The notes under the pieces were generated by a model. It ran no database searches. It was not told the DNA's origin and worked only from the letters and a program-made list of their open reading frames with translations. From Bacteroidales bacterium (GTDB lineage: Bacteria > Bacteroidota > Bacteroidia > Bacteroidales > UBA7960), in contig SLNU01000244.1 in NCBI GenBank assembly GCA_007132865.1, positions 1 to 6,971 on the forward strand: a stretch of 6,971 bases of DNA, read 5' to 3'. A program made the position numbers and the translations under genes. How positions within the stretch are numbered: position 1 is the stretch's first letter; each line of letters begins with the position of its first letter. Shown here piece after piece: positions 1 to 5,928 of this stretch.

Positions 1-630
1 CCGGTCGTTGCCGTGGCCGGACTCGCCCGACAGGTTGAGCGACGTCACCTTCACCGCCGCCGCGTCCAGCTCGATCGAGACCACCAGGAACGGGACCGGC
101 TGGAGGTCGGTGCCGAAGCTGGGCTCGTCGATCGACTCCTCGAGCAGCAGCTCACGCGCCACCATGTCCAGGCCGAGCGTCACGTTCTCGCCCTGCGCGA
201 TGCCCAGCTCCCAGCCGTCGATCTTGCACCCCGCGTACGTCAGCGCTCGCACCGTGCCCCCGACGTCTGGGATGCGGTACTGCGTGGTGAGCGACAGCCC
301 GGTGCGGTCGCCCGGCGTGAACACGTGCGTGTAGGGCCCGGCGCCGGTCGTGTCGTCAGCGCCCAGCATGTGCTTGAGCAGTAGACCCACGCCGGAGAAC
401 AGGAACTCGTGCTCGATGCTCCCCGAGTAGCTCTTGTTGCCAGGTGCCTGGAGCTGGGAGTCACGCGTCTGTCGGCCGGCGATCACCGCCTCCGACTCGA
501 TCTGCTCGACGTCCTCGTCCAGCGGATCGGTCGACACTACGGGCAGGAAGCGATCGACCGCGACGGCGGTGCCGTACGTGCTCTCCTCGCCGTAGCCGAC
601 GGATCGCTCCAATGTTGTGGGCAGGGGCAT
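1..630 (-). CDS. Phage tail tube (major tail) protein, C-terminus beyond the window
   Basis: Reading leftwards from ATG at 630-628, the frame stays open for 210 codons to the window edge, so the C-terminus is missing. The N-terminus reads VGYGEESTYGTAVAVDRFLP (residues 11-30), the signature opening of a common tail tube protein family (Phage_tube type) of tailed phages. It is followed by a beta-rich body with short alternating strands, for example YTHVFTPGD near residue 100 and LTTQYRIPDVGG near 115-125. Subunits of this family stack as hexameric rings to form the inner tail tube through which DNA passes. The start overlaps the stop of the upstream 71-residue gene by one base (TGATG), and GAGGAG lies 8 bases upstream, so translation is probably coupled. 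A sheath gene, which would separate myovirus from siphovirus, would lie outside the window. The family call comes from the N-terminal motif, the length and the gene position. Confidence 0.85.
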   Translation of the reverse strand, partial: MPLPTTLERSVGYGEESTYGTAVAVDRFLPVVSTDPLDEDVEQIESEAVIAGRQTRDSQLQAPGNKSYSGSIEHEFLFSGVGLLLKHMLGADDTTGAGPYTHVFTPGDRTGLSLTTQYRIPDVGGTVRALTYAGCKIDGWELGIAQGENVTLGLDMVARELLLEESIDEPSFGTDLQPVPFLVVSIELDAAAVKVTSLNLSGESGHGNDR

Positions 631-845
631 CAGTCGCTCTCCTCATCGTCAGCCGGCTCCACGACCGGGTTGGGGTCGGGGTCGGGGTCGGTCTGCGGTG
701 CCACGGCGGCGCGCTCCCACGCGCTCCCACGCACCAGCCGCTCGCCGACGCTGTCGGGCACGTCGATGGACTCGCCCCGGTTGCATTGCTGGCCCGTCGA
801 CGCGACGACGCGCGCCTGCTGCGGACCCAGGTAGGTCACCTTCAT
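630..845 (-). CDS. Small phage protein with Asp/Pro-rich acidic tail, function unknown
   Basis: 71 residues. It starts at ATG 845-843, preceded by a purine-rich GAGGGGGAG tract ending 2 bases before the start. Residues 1-45 look like a small folded beta domain (MKVTYLGP..., then RGESIDVPD, then a Trp at residue 43). The rest is a low-complexity tail with TDPDPDPNP (residues 52-60) and an acidic end DDEESD. Short proteins of this shape occur between the neck genes and the tail tube gene in many phages of high-GC hosts, but I know of no proven role. Position suggests a neck, tail-joining or minor structural function, which is inference. The gene sits 9 bases after the terminator-like gene and overlaps the tail tube start by one base, so it belongs to the same translational unit. 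The tail is encoded by a hexanucleotide repeat, listed separately. Confidence 0.72.
   Translation of the reverse strand: MKVTYLGPQQARVVASTGQQCNRGESIDVPDSVGERLVRGSAWERAAVAPQTDPDPDPNPVVEPADDEESD
672..693 (-). repeat. GGGGTC hexamer repeat, three full copies plus a partial one
   Basis: Three perfect tandem copies of GGGGTC (plus strand) occupy 672-689, followed by a partial GGTC at 690-693. Read on the coding strand they are GACCCC units and encode the Asp-Pro run of the 71-residue protein. The unit is 6 bases, so copy-number changes keep the reading frame and would only lengthen or shorten the acidic tail in steps of one Asp-Pro. Confidence 0.85.
711..730. repeat. 10-bp perfect tandem duplication GCGCTCCCAC
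   Basis: GCGCTCCCAC occurs twice back to back inside the 71-residue gene, between the folded N-terminal part and the Asp-Pro tail. The unit is not a multiple of three, so the two copies are read in different frames, giving GS(A) from one and WER from the other. Gain or loss of one copy would shift the frame of the whole C-terminal tail. Confidence 0.8.
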
Positions 846-854
846 TGCTCCCCC

Positions 855-1313
855 TCAGATGTCGAGCTGCATGCGCGCGGTCACCGAGACGGTCAGCTCG
901 ACGTAGGAGTCGTGGCCCGTCTCCGTGCGCATGGTTCCCGGACCGTTCGCGTTGCCGATCGTCGCCACGGTCACGTGCGCGTCGTTGCCCAGGCGTAGGT
1001 CGGTGGACAGGGCACGCATGACCTCGACGGCCAGCTCACCGATACGTCGGTCGCACTCCGACCCGTCACGGTCGCCGTCCGACTCGACGCGCAGCCACAG
1101 CGGCTGCGTCCATTCGTCGTCGAAGCAACGCACGCCAGGCGCCTGACTCACCGGCCAGGACAGCTCACCCTCCGGCGACCCCAGCCAGATGTGCTCGCCA
1201 CGCAGGCCCTCCGGAGGGTGGCTGTGCGTCACCGTCACGTGTGCGAGGCCGGCGGCGTGCTGCAGCAGGTCAACGATGCGGCGACGCACCTCGGTGCGCG
1301 GCCACTCGTTCAC
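855..1313 (-). CDS. Tail terminator / tail-completion-like protein
   Basis: 152 residues from a GTG start at 1313-1311. This start is supported by a 4-base GTGA overlap with the stop of the upstream connector gene; there is no good ribosome site, as expected for coupled re-initiation. The N-terminus (EWPRTEVRRRIVDLLQ) is a helix, followed by strands LAHVTVTHS and HIWLG. A helical segment follows (RRIGELAVEVMRALSTD, about 89-105), then a closing beta strand VELTVSVTARMQL (138-150). This alpha/beta layout and closing strand resemble small proteins that cap the tail tube and bind the neck (lambda gpU-like terminators) or HK97 gp10-like completion proteins. The position just ahead of the tail tube gene agrees. 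I see no invariant motif that separates these options, so the precise role is inferred from layout and synteny. Confidence 0.6.
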   Translation of the reverse strand: MNEWPRTEVRRRIVDLLQHAAGLAHVTVTHSHPPEGLRGEHIWLGSPEGELSWPVSQAPGVRCFDDEWTQPLWLRVESDGDRDGSECDRRIGELAVEVMRALSTDLRLGNDAHVTVATIGNANGPGTMRTETGHDSYVELTVSVTARMQLDI

Positions 1314-2176
1314 GCGAACCCCGGCACCCGCGGCCGCATCCGCTGTATGGCGGCATCGAGGGCGAGGTGCCCGGTGGGGCGGCCGTTGCGCGCGTCAGGC
1401 GTCGAGTAGCGGATCGTGCGCCCGTCCTCCGTTTCGCTGATCGCGTCGGATGGCGCGGTCACCTCCGACGACAGCAGCCTCTGGCGGAGGTAGCGCCGCG
1501 CCTCGGGGATGACCTGCGGTGGTGGGCGGTCCTCGCCGTGCTCCACCTCCACAGCCAGCTCCTGGCCAGCGGTGAGCCTCGTCGACGGATGCAGCACCGC
1601 GGCGGCCGCGTCCACATCCCAGTCGTCGAGATCCTCGTCGTCACCGTCCAACACGACCGCCCGCACCGAACGCACAGGGGCGAGACGTGCCGGCAGCGGC
1701 ACCGACGTGCGGGACCGGTCCAGCCAGATGGTCTCCCTCGACGCACGCGGCACCCACGCCCGCTCGTGCCAACTCTCGACCAGGTCCTCCAGCGCGGTGA
1801 TCTCCTCGTCGATCCGCCAGCCGGGGAACTGCGCCCTCGACTCGATGCCCCGCTCGCGTCGCATCTGAGCGACGGTCACCCACCGACCACCGACCACCTG
1901 CGCCTCCTGGCGCTCGACCCAGGTGGCGCCGTCGACGTCAGCCGTCCAGTCCAGCGTCAGCGTGTCGAGCCGCTCGGTGTGCTCGGCGGTGAGCGTCGCC
2001 TGCCAGAGCCCGGCGGCGGCGTCCACTGCCGACACGGTTGGCTCCGCCAACACGGTGCCGTCCGCGCGGGTGACGGTCACCTGCGGCGCGGTGTCGATCG
2101 CGACGACCGAGTCCGCGTCCGCCCCGGTGACCGGCGACGACAGCACGTGCCGTGTCGCCCCGCGTGGGATGCGCAC
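1310..2176 (-). CDS. Head-tail connector (adaptor) protein with N-terminal beta domain
   Basis: 288 residues from GTG at 2176-2174, only 3 bases after the upstream stop, which suggests coupled translation. There are two parts. Residues about 1-95 are Val/Thr-rich alternating strands (VVAIDTAPQVTVTRADGTVL, then WQATLTAEH, LDTLTLDW), resembling an Ig-like or carbohydrate-binding beta sandwich. Residues about 97-288 look like the alpha-helical head-tail connector fold of the HK97 gp6 / SPP1 gp15 type. They include WVTVAQMRRERGI, the helix DEEITALEDLVESWHERA (123-140), a beta insertion with LPARLAPVRSVRAVVLDG (161-178), and a late helix PEARRYLRQRLLSS (224-237). Such proteins form a ring under the portal that seals the head and receives the tail. 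The connector role rests on this pattern and gene order; the identity of the N-terminal domain is inference. The protein is longer than typical stand-alone connectors because of that extension. Confidence 0.75.
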   Translation of the reverse strand: MRIPRGATRHVLSSPVTGADADSVVAIDTAPQVTVTRADGTVLAEPTVSAVDAAAGLWQATLTAEHTERLDTLTLDWTADVDGATWVERQEAQVVGGRWVTVAQMRRERGIESRAQFPGWRIDEEITALEDLVESWHERAWVPRASRETIWLDRSRTSVPLPARLAPVRSVRAVVLDGDDEDLDDWDVDAAAAVLHPSTRLTAGQELAVEVEHGEDRPPPQVIPEARRYLRQRLLSSEVTAPSDAISETEDGRTIRYSTPDARNGRPTGHLALDAAIQRMRPRVPGFA

Positions 2177-2179
2177 CGG

Positions 2180-2413
2180 TCAGGAGCCCCGCTTGCTGCC
2201 GCGCCCGCGTGCCGCTGGGCGGGCGGCGTTCTCCGGCGGCTCGTTGGTCGCTGCCTCCGGCGCGGCCGCAGCGCCACGACGCTCTGCCAGGCCGTAGGTC
2301 TCGAGGATGAGCTGCGCCTTCGCGGCGTCGCCGCGACGCCACGCGTACCACGCCTCCCGGCGCGCCCCGTTGAGTCCGTCCACCTCGCGGGCGGTGAGTT
2401 GCGAGAAGTCCAC
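2180..2413 (-). CDS. Small phage protein between capsid and connector genes, function unknown
   Basis: 77 residues. I chose the GTG at 2413-2411 because AAAGGAG (2425-2419) sits 5 bases upstream. An in-frame GTG at 2446 would add 11 residues (MPVARTRKGDT) but lies inside the loop of a strong hairpin and would put the ribosome site within the coding region. Residues 1-43 form a conserved-looking helical block, DFSQLTAREVDGLNGARREA then YAWRRGD and QLILETYGL. The rest is a low-complexity Ala/Pro/Arg tail ending RGRGSKRGS, strongly basic and probably disordered. I do not recognise the family. Its place between major capsid and connector suggests a head-decoration or head-completion role, which is inference. 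Its ribosome site shares the string GAAAGGAGA with that of the capsid gene, implying similarly strong expression. Confidence 0.7.
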   Translation of the reverse strand: MDFSQLTAREVDGLNGARREAWYAWRRGDAAKAQLILETYGLAERRGAAAAPEAATNEPPENAARPAARGRGSKRGS

Positions 2414-2418
2414 AGTGT

Positions 2419-2425
2419 CTCCTTT
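2419..2425 (-). promoter_or_regulatory. Ribosome binding site AAAGGAG that fixes the start of the 77-residue gene
   Basis: AAAGGAG on the minus strand, 5 bases before GTG at 2413-2411. It decides the start: the longer alternative from 2446 has no such site. The core GAAAGGAGA is identical to the site in front of the capsid gene. Confidence 0.75.
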
Positions 2426-2430
2426 CCGCG

Positions 2431-2462
2431 TGCGGGCCACCGGCACGCGCCGGTGGCCCGCT
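2431..2462 (-). terminator. Perfect 13-bp GC-rich hairpin after the capsid gene, terminator-like but without a T tract
   Basis: GCGGGCCACCGG (2432-2443) pairs perfectly with CCGGTGGCCCGC (2450-2461), and one further C-G pair (2444/2449) closes a 4-base loop. In the direction of transcription it begins 14 bases after the capsid stop codon. The bases that follow on the minus strand (ACGCGGAAAGG) contain no run of T, so it is not a classical intrinsic terminator. It could act as a partial terminator, as high-GC bacteria often use hairpins with poor T tracts. It could also be a 3'-end stabiliser or RNase processing site that raises capsid mRNA relative to downstream genes. The fold is seen directly; the role is inference. 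Confidence 0.6.
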
Positions 2463-2475
2463 ACGGATCACGAGA

Positions 2476-3870
2476 TCAGAAGGTCGGGGCGACGAGCCCG
2501 GTGCCCTCGATCTTGGAGATCGCCGCCGGGCGACGGTCTCCGAGGAACGCGATGTAGCTCCACACCTGGAGCCTGACCTTCAACTCGTCCGCGTCCGTCT
2601 CGAAGAGGACGCGGGTGCGGAGCGACGACTCGTAGAGGAACAAGTCGTCGAACACCGCGCCGATGATGACGTCCTCGTCGTCGCCGTCGCCGAGGTTGGT
2701 CGGCACGTTCGGGTCCAGGAACACGGGCAGCCCGTGCCACGTCCCGACCGACCCTTCGGCCCTGACATTCGTGATGCCGGCGAAGGCGTTGGTCGGCCCC
2801 TGCGTGTTGGGGACGATGAGCGGGCGGTTCTGCGAGTCCAGCTCGGCCAGCATCCACGCCCAGCGACGCGGGTGCATCACCCACGCCTGCGGAGACCGGA
2901 ACACCGAGGTCTGGACCCGCTGCATCGCATCGGCGCCCTTCGGGTACAGCAGCGCGAGCGTGGGCGAGCCTTCCGTCCACGTCACCTCGTTCACGCCGGA
3001 CACCTCGAGGATGCCCGTGCCGCTCCGGGTGAGGACGTAGGTGCCGACCTTGTTGGCGTGGTCCGCGATGAGATCCTGCATGACGATCTCGTCGAAGTTG
3101 ACCGGCGACTGGTCGACCTGCTGCATGGTGAGGAGCTGCTGGCCGGCCATCGTGCGCACCGCCGCGTCGACCGAGTCGGTCGTCGCATCGGTCTCCTGCA
3201 CGGACGTGCCCTCGGTCTGCTCGGCCACCGCAGTGCCCGTCGCCATCCGAGGGATGTTGATGCTGTCGGTGCCACCAGGGAGCGGCAGCCCGCGGCACAG
3301 CTCGGCGGTCACCCGACCGGCACGCGCCACCGGCACGAACTGATCGACGAGCCAGCGGGGCGGAACGAACTCGCCGCCCTCGCCTGCCGCCGTCGACAGC
3401 GCACGCTCTTCGACCTCCATCTCCTGGCGGTGCCGCTGGAGGCGCTCGACCGCGCGCTGGTCGGCACCATCGGGACGACGAGCGAGGACCAGGTCGCGGA
3501 CGTAGCTGTTGTCGCCACCGCGCTGGTAGGTGGTCGGCTCGCGGCCGACCCGCAGGCTCGTCTCCGTGCTGCGCCCTTCGCCAGCGGACTGCCCGCCGGA
3601 GCCCTGGGCGTACTGCCCGGCCACCGACTCGGCCCGCTGGCGACGCTCAGCGAGATCGGCCAGCTCGGCCTCACGGGCCTGGAGCTGCTCGATCTCCGCG
3701 TCCACGAACTCGATCGCGCCCCGCACCTCGGCGAGGACCGTCGCCTCGTCCTCGGTGAGCTCGGACCGCTGCTCCTGCTCGGCGGTGGCGAGCACCCCGT
3801 CGAGCCGCTCCTGCTGCTGCGCGCGAGCGTCCAGGCGCTCGCGGATACGACGTCGGATCTCTTCGAGCAT
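2476..3870 (-). CDS. Major capsid protein, HK97 fold, with fused N-terminal scaffold domain
   Basis: 464 residues from ATG at 3870-3868, with AAAGGAG 6 bases upstream. Residues 1-85 are charged, heptad-like helix (MLEEIRRRIRERLDARAQQ, then VDAEIEQLQAREAELADLAE). This matches the delta or scaffold domain that HK97-type capsid proteins carry and lose on maturation. A Gly/Ser/Glu-rich linker at about 88-105 is the likely protease cleavage zone. The mature part shows typical features: an N-arm (YQRGGDNSYVRDLVL, 115-129), GGEFVPPRWLVDQ (165-177), SINIPRM, QQLLTMQQVDQSPVNFDEIV (244-263), AWVMHPRRWAWM (329-340), GLPVFLDPNVPT (380-391) and a C-terminal LGDRRPAAISKIEG. These are characteristic of the phage capsid family that forms icosahedral shells. 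It follows the protease gene, which is consistent with cleavage in trans. It is the only gene here isolated by gaps on both sides. The family is certain; the cleavage point is inferred. Confidence 0.96.
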   Translation of the reverse strand: MLEEIRRRIRERLDARAQQQERLDGVLATAEQEQRSELTEDEATVLAEVRGAIEFVDAEIEQLQAREAELADLAERRQRAESVAGQYAQGSGGQSAGEGRSTETSLRVGREPTTYQRGGDNSYVRDLVLARRPDGADQRAVERLQRHRQEMEVEERALSTAAGEGGEFVPPRWLVDQFVPVARAGRVTAELCRGLPLPGGTDSINIPRMATGTAVAEQTEGTSVQETDATTDSVDAAVRTMAGQQLLTMQQVDQSPVNFDEIVMQDLIADHANKVGTYVLTRSGTGILEVSGVNEVTWTEGSPTLALLYPKGADAMQRVQTSVFRSPQAWVMHPRRWAWMLAELDSQNRPLIVPNTQGPTNAFAGITNVRAEGSVGTWHGLPVFLDPNVPTNLGDGDDEDVIIGAVFDDLFLYESSLRTRVLFETDADELKVRLQVWSYIAFLGDRRPAAISKIEGTGLVAPTF

Positions 3871-4013
3871 CCGACTCTCCTTTCTGACCGCGCCTGTTGG
3901 CGCATCCGATGGGGATGCGGCTCAGGTGGGCGGCAGGTGCGCGACGGGTGGTGCCTCCACTCAGGGAGGTCCGGCGCGTCGCGCGGCTTGCGGCCCGGCG
4001 TGTGCCGGTGCCG
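3871..4013 (-). promoter_or_regulatory. Non-coding leader of the capsid gene with several short hairpins
   Basis: This 143-base gap between the protease stop and the capsid start is the longest non-coding stretch in the window. In transcription order it holds four inverted repeats. The first is a bulged hairpin right after the protease stop (4012-3992, CCGGC/GCCGG core plus an outer GGC/GCC). The second is a 5-bp CCTCC/GGAGG stem (3969-3954). The third is a 7-bp CGCATCC/GGATGCG stem (3919-3901). The fourth is a 5-bp GCGCC/GGCGC stem (3903-3890) that shares three bases with the third, so those two cannot form together. I find no convincing -35/-10 promoter. The leader could carry a late promoter of unfamiliar type, an RNA processing site, or translation control of the capsid gene. 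Confidence 0.5.
3877..3883 (-). promoter_or_regulatory. Strong ribosome binding site AAAGGAG of the capsid gene
   Basis: AAAGGAG on the minus strand, 6 bases before the capsid ATG. It is among the best ribosome sites in the window, as expected for the most abundant virion protein, and lies 6 bases downstream of the last leader hairpin. Confidence 0.8.
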
Positions 4014-4709
4014 TCAGCCTCGGAGGCTGGCGGCGATGGCCTGCGCGTACGCGAGGCCGACGGCCGGTGTCGACGATTCGTCGCCGTCCGGCTCGGACAT
4101 CGTGCGGAGCTGTGCGACCGTCGCCGGGTTGGCGGGATAGGTCACGACGCTCACGTCGAAGAGCTGCACCTCGGTGATCCGACGGCGCGTGTAGTCGGCG
4201 TTCCACTCGTTGCGGAGCGCCCGGAACGCGAACGACATCTCGTCGAGGTCGCCCCGCTCCATCGCCGAGGCGACGGAGCGCACGTGGGGCGACTGCGAGT
4301 CGATGCCGTCAGGCGTGGTGACGTGAAGCCCCACGTCGTCGCTGTCGAGCACCAGCGTGCCCGAGCGCGTGCGTGCGAGCGGGATGCCTTCGTGGTCGAA
4401 CAGGAGCTTCACGTCGGGCTTCTCGCGCAGCGACTTGGTGGCAGCGCCCTCAGCGATCACCTCGGTCCACCCCACCGGCGGCCCACCGGCGACGTCGTAC
4501 TCCTGCTCCCACACCGTCGCGTAGCCGTCGATGATCGGGTCGCCGCCCTCGGTGCGGCGCAGCTCCACGGTCGTCGCGCGAGCTTCGAGTAGACGGCCGC
4601 GCTGCACCACGTCGATGCCGCGGCGGTACCGCTGATCCCCACGCTCACCGAGTTGCTGGTCGATCCGCCGTATCACCTCTGCGGGCAACGATCGGAGGTC
4701 AGCTTCCAT
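4014..4709 (-). CDS. Prohead maturation protease, HK97 type (peptidase family U35)
   Basis: 231 residues from ATG at 4709-4707. An in-frame ATG at 4724 would add five residues but has no ribosome site, whereas GGAGGGG (4722-4716) lies 6 bases before 4709. Family motifs appear in order. GYATVWEQEYDV (62-73) and EVIAEGAATKSL (83-94) come first. LLFDHEGIPLARTRSGTL (102-119) carries the catalytic His106. EMSFAFR (157-163) carries nucleophile Ser159. ITEVQLFDVSVVTYPANPAT (178-197) has Glu180 as the likely third catalytic residue. The enzyme is packaged in the procapsid and cuts the scaffold segment from the capsid protein, then itself. The start lies within the end of the portal gene (11-base overlap). 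The length is normal for the family and all three catalytic positions are intact. His and Ser are assigned by motif; the acidic residue is inferred. Confidence 0.95.
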   Translation of the reverse strand: MEADLRSLPAEVIRRIDQQLGERGDQRYRRGIDVVQRGRLLEARATTVELRRTEGGDPIIDGYATVWEQEYDVAGGPPVGWTEVIAEGAATKSLREKPDVKLLFDHEGIPLARTRSGTLVLDSDDVGLHVTTPDGIDSQSPHVRSVASAMERGDLDEMSFAFRALRNEWNADYTRRRITEVQLFDVSVVTYPANPATVAQLRTMSEPDGDESSTPAVGLAYAQAIAASLRG

Positions 4710-5928
4710 TTGGGTCCCCTCCATTGACGAGGCCGCTGATGTCGGCCTCGATCACGGTCTGGCGGCCCGGCGGCCACAGGTACTGGTCGCCGCCCTCGAT
4801 CGGCGGGCGGTCGTCGAGCTTCCGCCACTCGTTGCGGCTCATCACGCCGTTGCGCAGCTCGACCTCGCGGACGCGGGCACTCGTCATCGCGTCGAGACGC
4901 AGCACCTTCTTGACGTTCGCTCTCACGAACTGCGCACCCGGAACGAGCGCCCCCAGCTCGTCCTCCAGCCACGACACCCACGGGCCGACGCACTGCGTCA
5001 GCAGGTCGATGTTGCGGCTCTCCACGTTCGAGTAGGTCATCGACCCGCCGCTCTCCGCGCCCAGGATCTCCGGCGGCATGTTGAAGAAGCGGGCGATGGT
5101 GGCGATGTTCGCCTTGATCGTCTGGAGGAACTGAGACTCCTCCGGCGAGATGCGGATCGGCTTGTAGTTGATCCCCAGCCCGAGCACCGCGATCTCGCGC
5201 CCCTGCTGCGCCGCCCGAAAGCGTCGCTTCATTTCCCCGGCGGTCTCGCTGTCCACGGCCGTCTCGGTCTTGAGGATTCCCGACGGGTGCGTGCCCTCCT
5301 CGAACCACTCCGCACCGAAGCGCTCGGCCTGGAGCCCCACGCCGATCGCCTGCGCGGCCTGCGACACCGGCGACATCCCGACGATGCTGCCGGGCGGTTG
5401 TAGTGCAGCCATGTGCCACAGCGGCCCCACCGGCCAGCGTTCCACCGGCGTCCCGAGGATGCGGAAGTCGTAGCTGCGGTCAGGGCGCTGCCAGACGGAC
5501 ACCTCATCCGGGTGCAGCAGCTCGATCCGCGATGGCAGGAACGTGGCGTCGTCGAACTCGGTCACCACGCCGAACACGTTGCCGCGCGTCAGCACCGACC
5601 AGAACAGCGAGTACCGCCACTGCGCCGGCTTCTGGGTCATGCTCGGCGCTGCGAGGATCTGCGGATCCTCCGGCACGCGCTCGTGGATGTCGTCGTCAGT
5701 GTGGACGTGAGCGTGCCATGGCATCGTCGACGCCAGCCGGGCGATGAGGTTCACCGCCGCCCACCACGCCGAGTGGCGCATCGCCATGTCGGGCGAGACC
5801 CGCACCTCGTCGACGGTCGGGGCGTGAGGCCCCACCGCCTCCGTCGGTGACGGGATCGCCGCCCCCCGAGGGCGGAACGCTCCACGCTTCTCCCTGCGGC
5901 CTGACACCGCGCGACGGATCAAGCTCAA
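4699..5928 (-). CDS. Portal protein, HK97 type
   Basis: 409 residues, a normal length for HK97-type portals. Twelve copies form the ring at one capsid vertex through which DNA enters and leaves, and which docks terminase and then the connector. Motifs in order: AWWAAVNLIARLASTMPWHA (54-73), the early helix where cellular portals read SxV..; LTRGNVFGVV (113-122); ELLHPDEVSV (136-145); GMSPVSQAAQAIGVGLQAER (184-203); IARFFNMPPEILG (278-290); YSNVESRNIDLL (299-310); and a C-terminal LRNGVMSRNEWRKLDDRPPI (358-377). The start is TTG at 5928-5926, chosen because it overlaps the stop of the upstream membrane gene as TTGA and because the preceding N-terminal residues are in frame. There is no strong ribosome site, so coupling is likely. 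The next in-frame ATG candidates, at residues 48 and 50, would cut into the conserved N-terminus. Confidence 0.95.
   Translation of the reverse strand: MSLIRRAVSGRREKRGAFRPRGAAIPSPTEAVGPHAPTVDEVRVSPDMAMRHSAWWAAVNLIARLASTMPWHAHVHTDDDIHERVPEDPQILAAPSMTQKPAQWRYSLFWSVLTRGNVFGVVTEFDDATFLPSRIELLHPDEVSVWQRPDRSYDFRILGTPVERWPVGPLWHMAALQPPGSIVGMSPVSQAAQAIGVGLQAERFGAEWFEEGTHPSGILKTETAVDSETAGEMKRRFRAAQQGREIAVLGLGINYKPIRISPEESQFLQTIKANIATIARFFNMPPEILGAESGGSMTYSNVESRNIDLLTQCVGPWVSWLEDELGALVPGAQFVRANVKKVLRLDAMTSARVREVELRNGVMSRNEWRKLDDRPPIEGGDQYLWPPGRQTVIEADISGLVNGGDPNGS
4716..4722 (-). promoter_or_regulatory. Ribosome binding site GGAGGGG that fixes the protease start
   Basis: GGAGGGG on the minus strand ends 6 bases before ATG 4709-4707 and lies inside the portal coding end. 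It begins within the upstream ATG at 4724-4722, which has no site of its own, so the shorter protease start is preferred. Confidence 0.75.

Noticed and set aside
1241..2557. A 438-codon open frame on the plus strand opposite the connector and the 77-residue gene
   Set aside because: It is very rich in Arg, His, Pro and Gly with no recognisable motif, spans two real minus-strand genes and the hairpin, and is the usual antisense open frame of very GC-rich coding DNA.
2468..3298. A 276-codon minus-strand frame inside the capsid gene
   Set aside because: It is an out-of-frame shadow of the capsid gene with Arg/Gly/His-rich low-complexity content and no ribosome site.
2734..4140. A 468-codon open frame on the plus strand opposite the capsid gene
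   Set aside because: It is slightly longer than the capsid gene, but the composition is Arg/Leu/His-rich and unstructured, it has no motif, and it runs through the capsid leader into the protease gene. The opposite strand encodes an unmistakable capsid protein.
4709..4724. Upstream ATG at 4724 as the protease start
   Set aside because: There is no ribosome site in front of it, while a strong GGAGGGG begins at it and serves the ATG at 4709.
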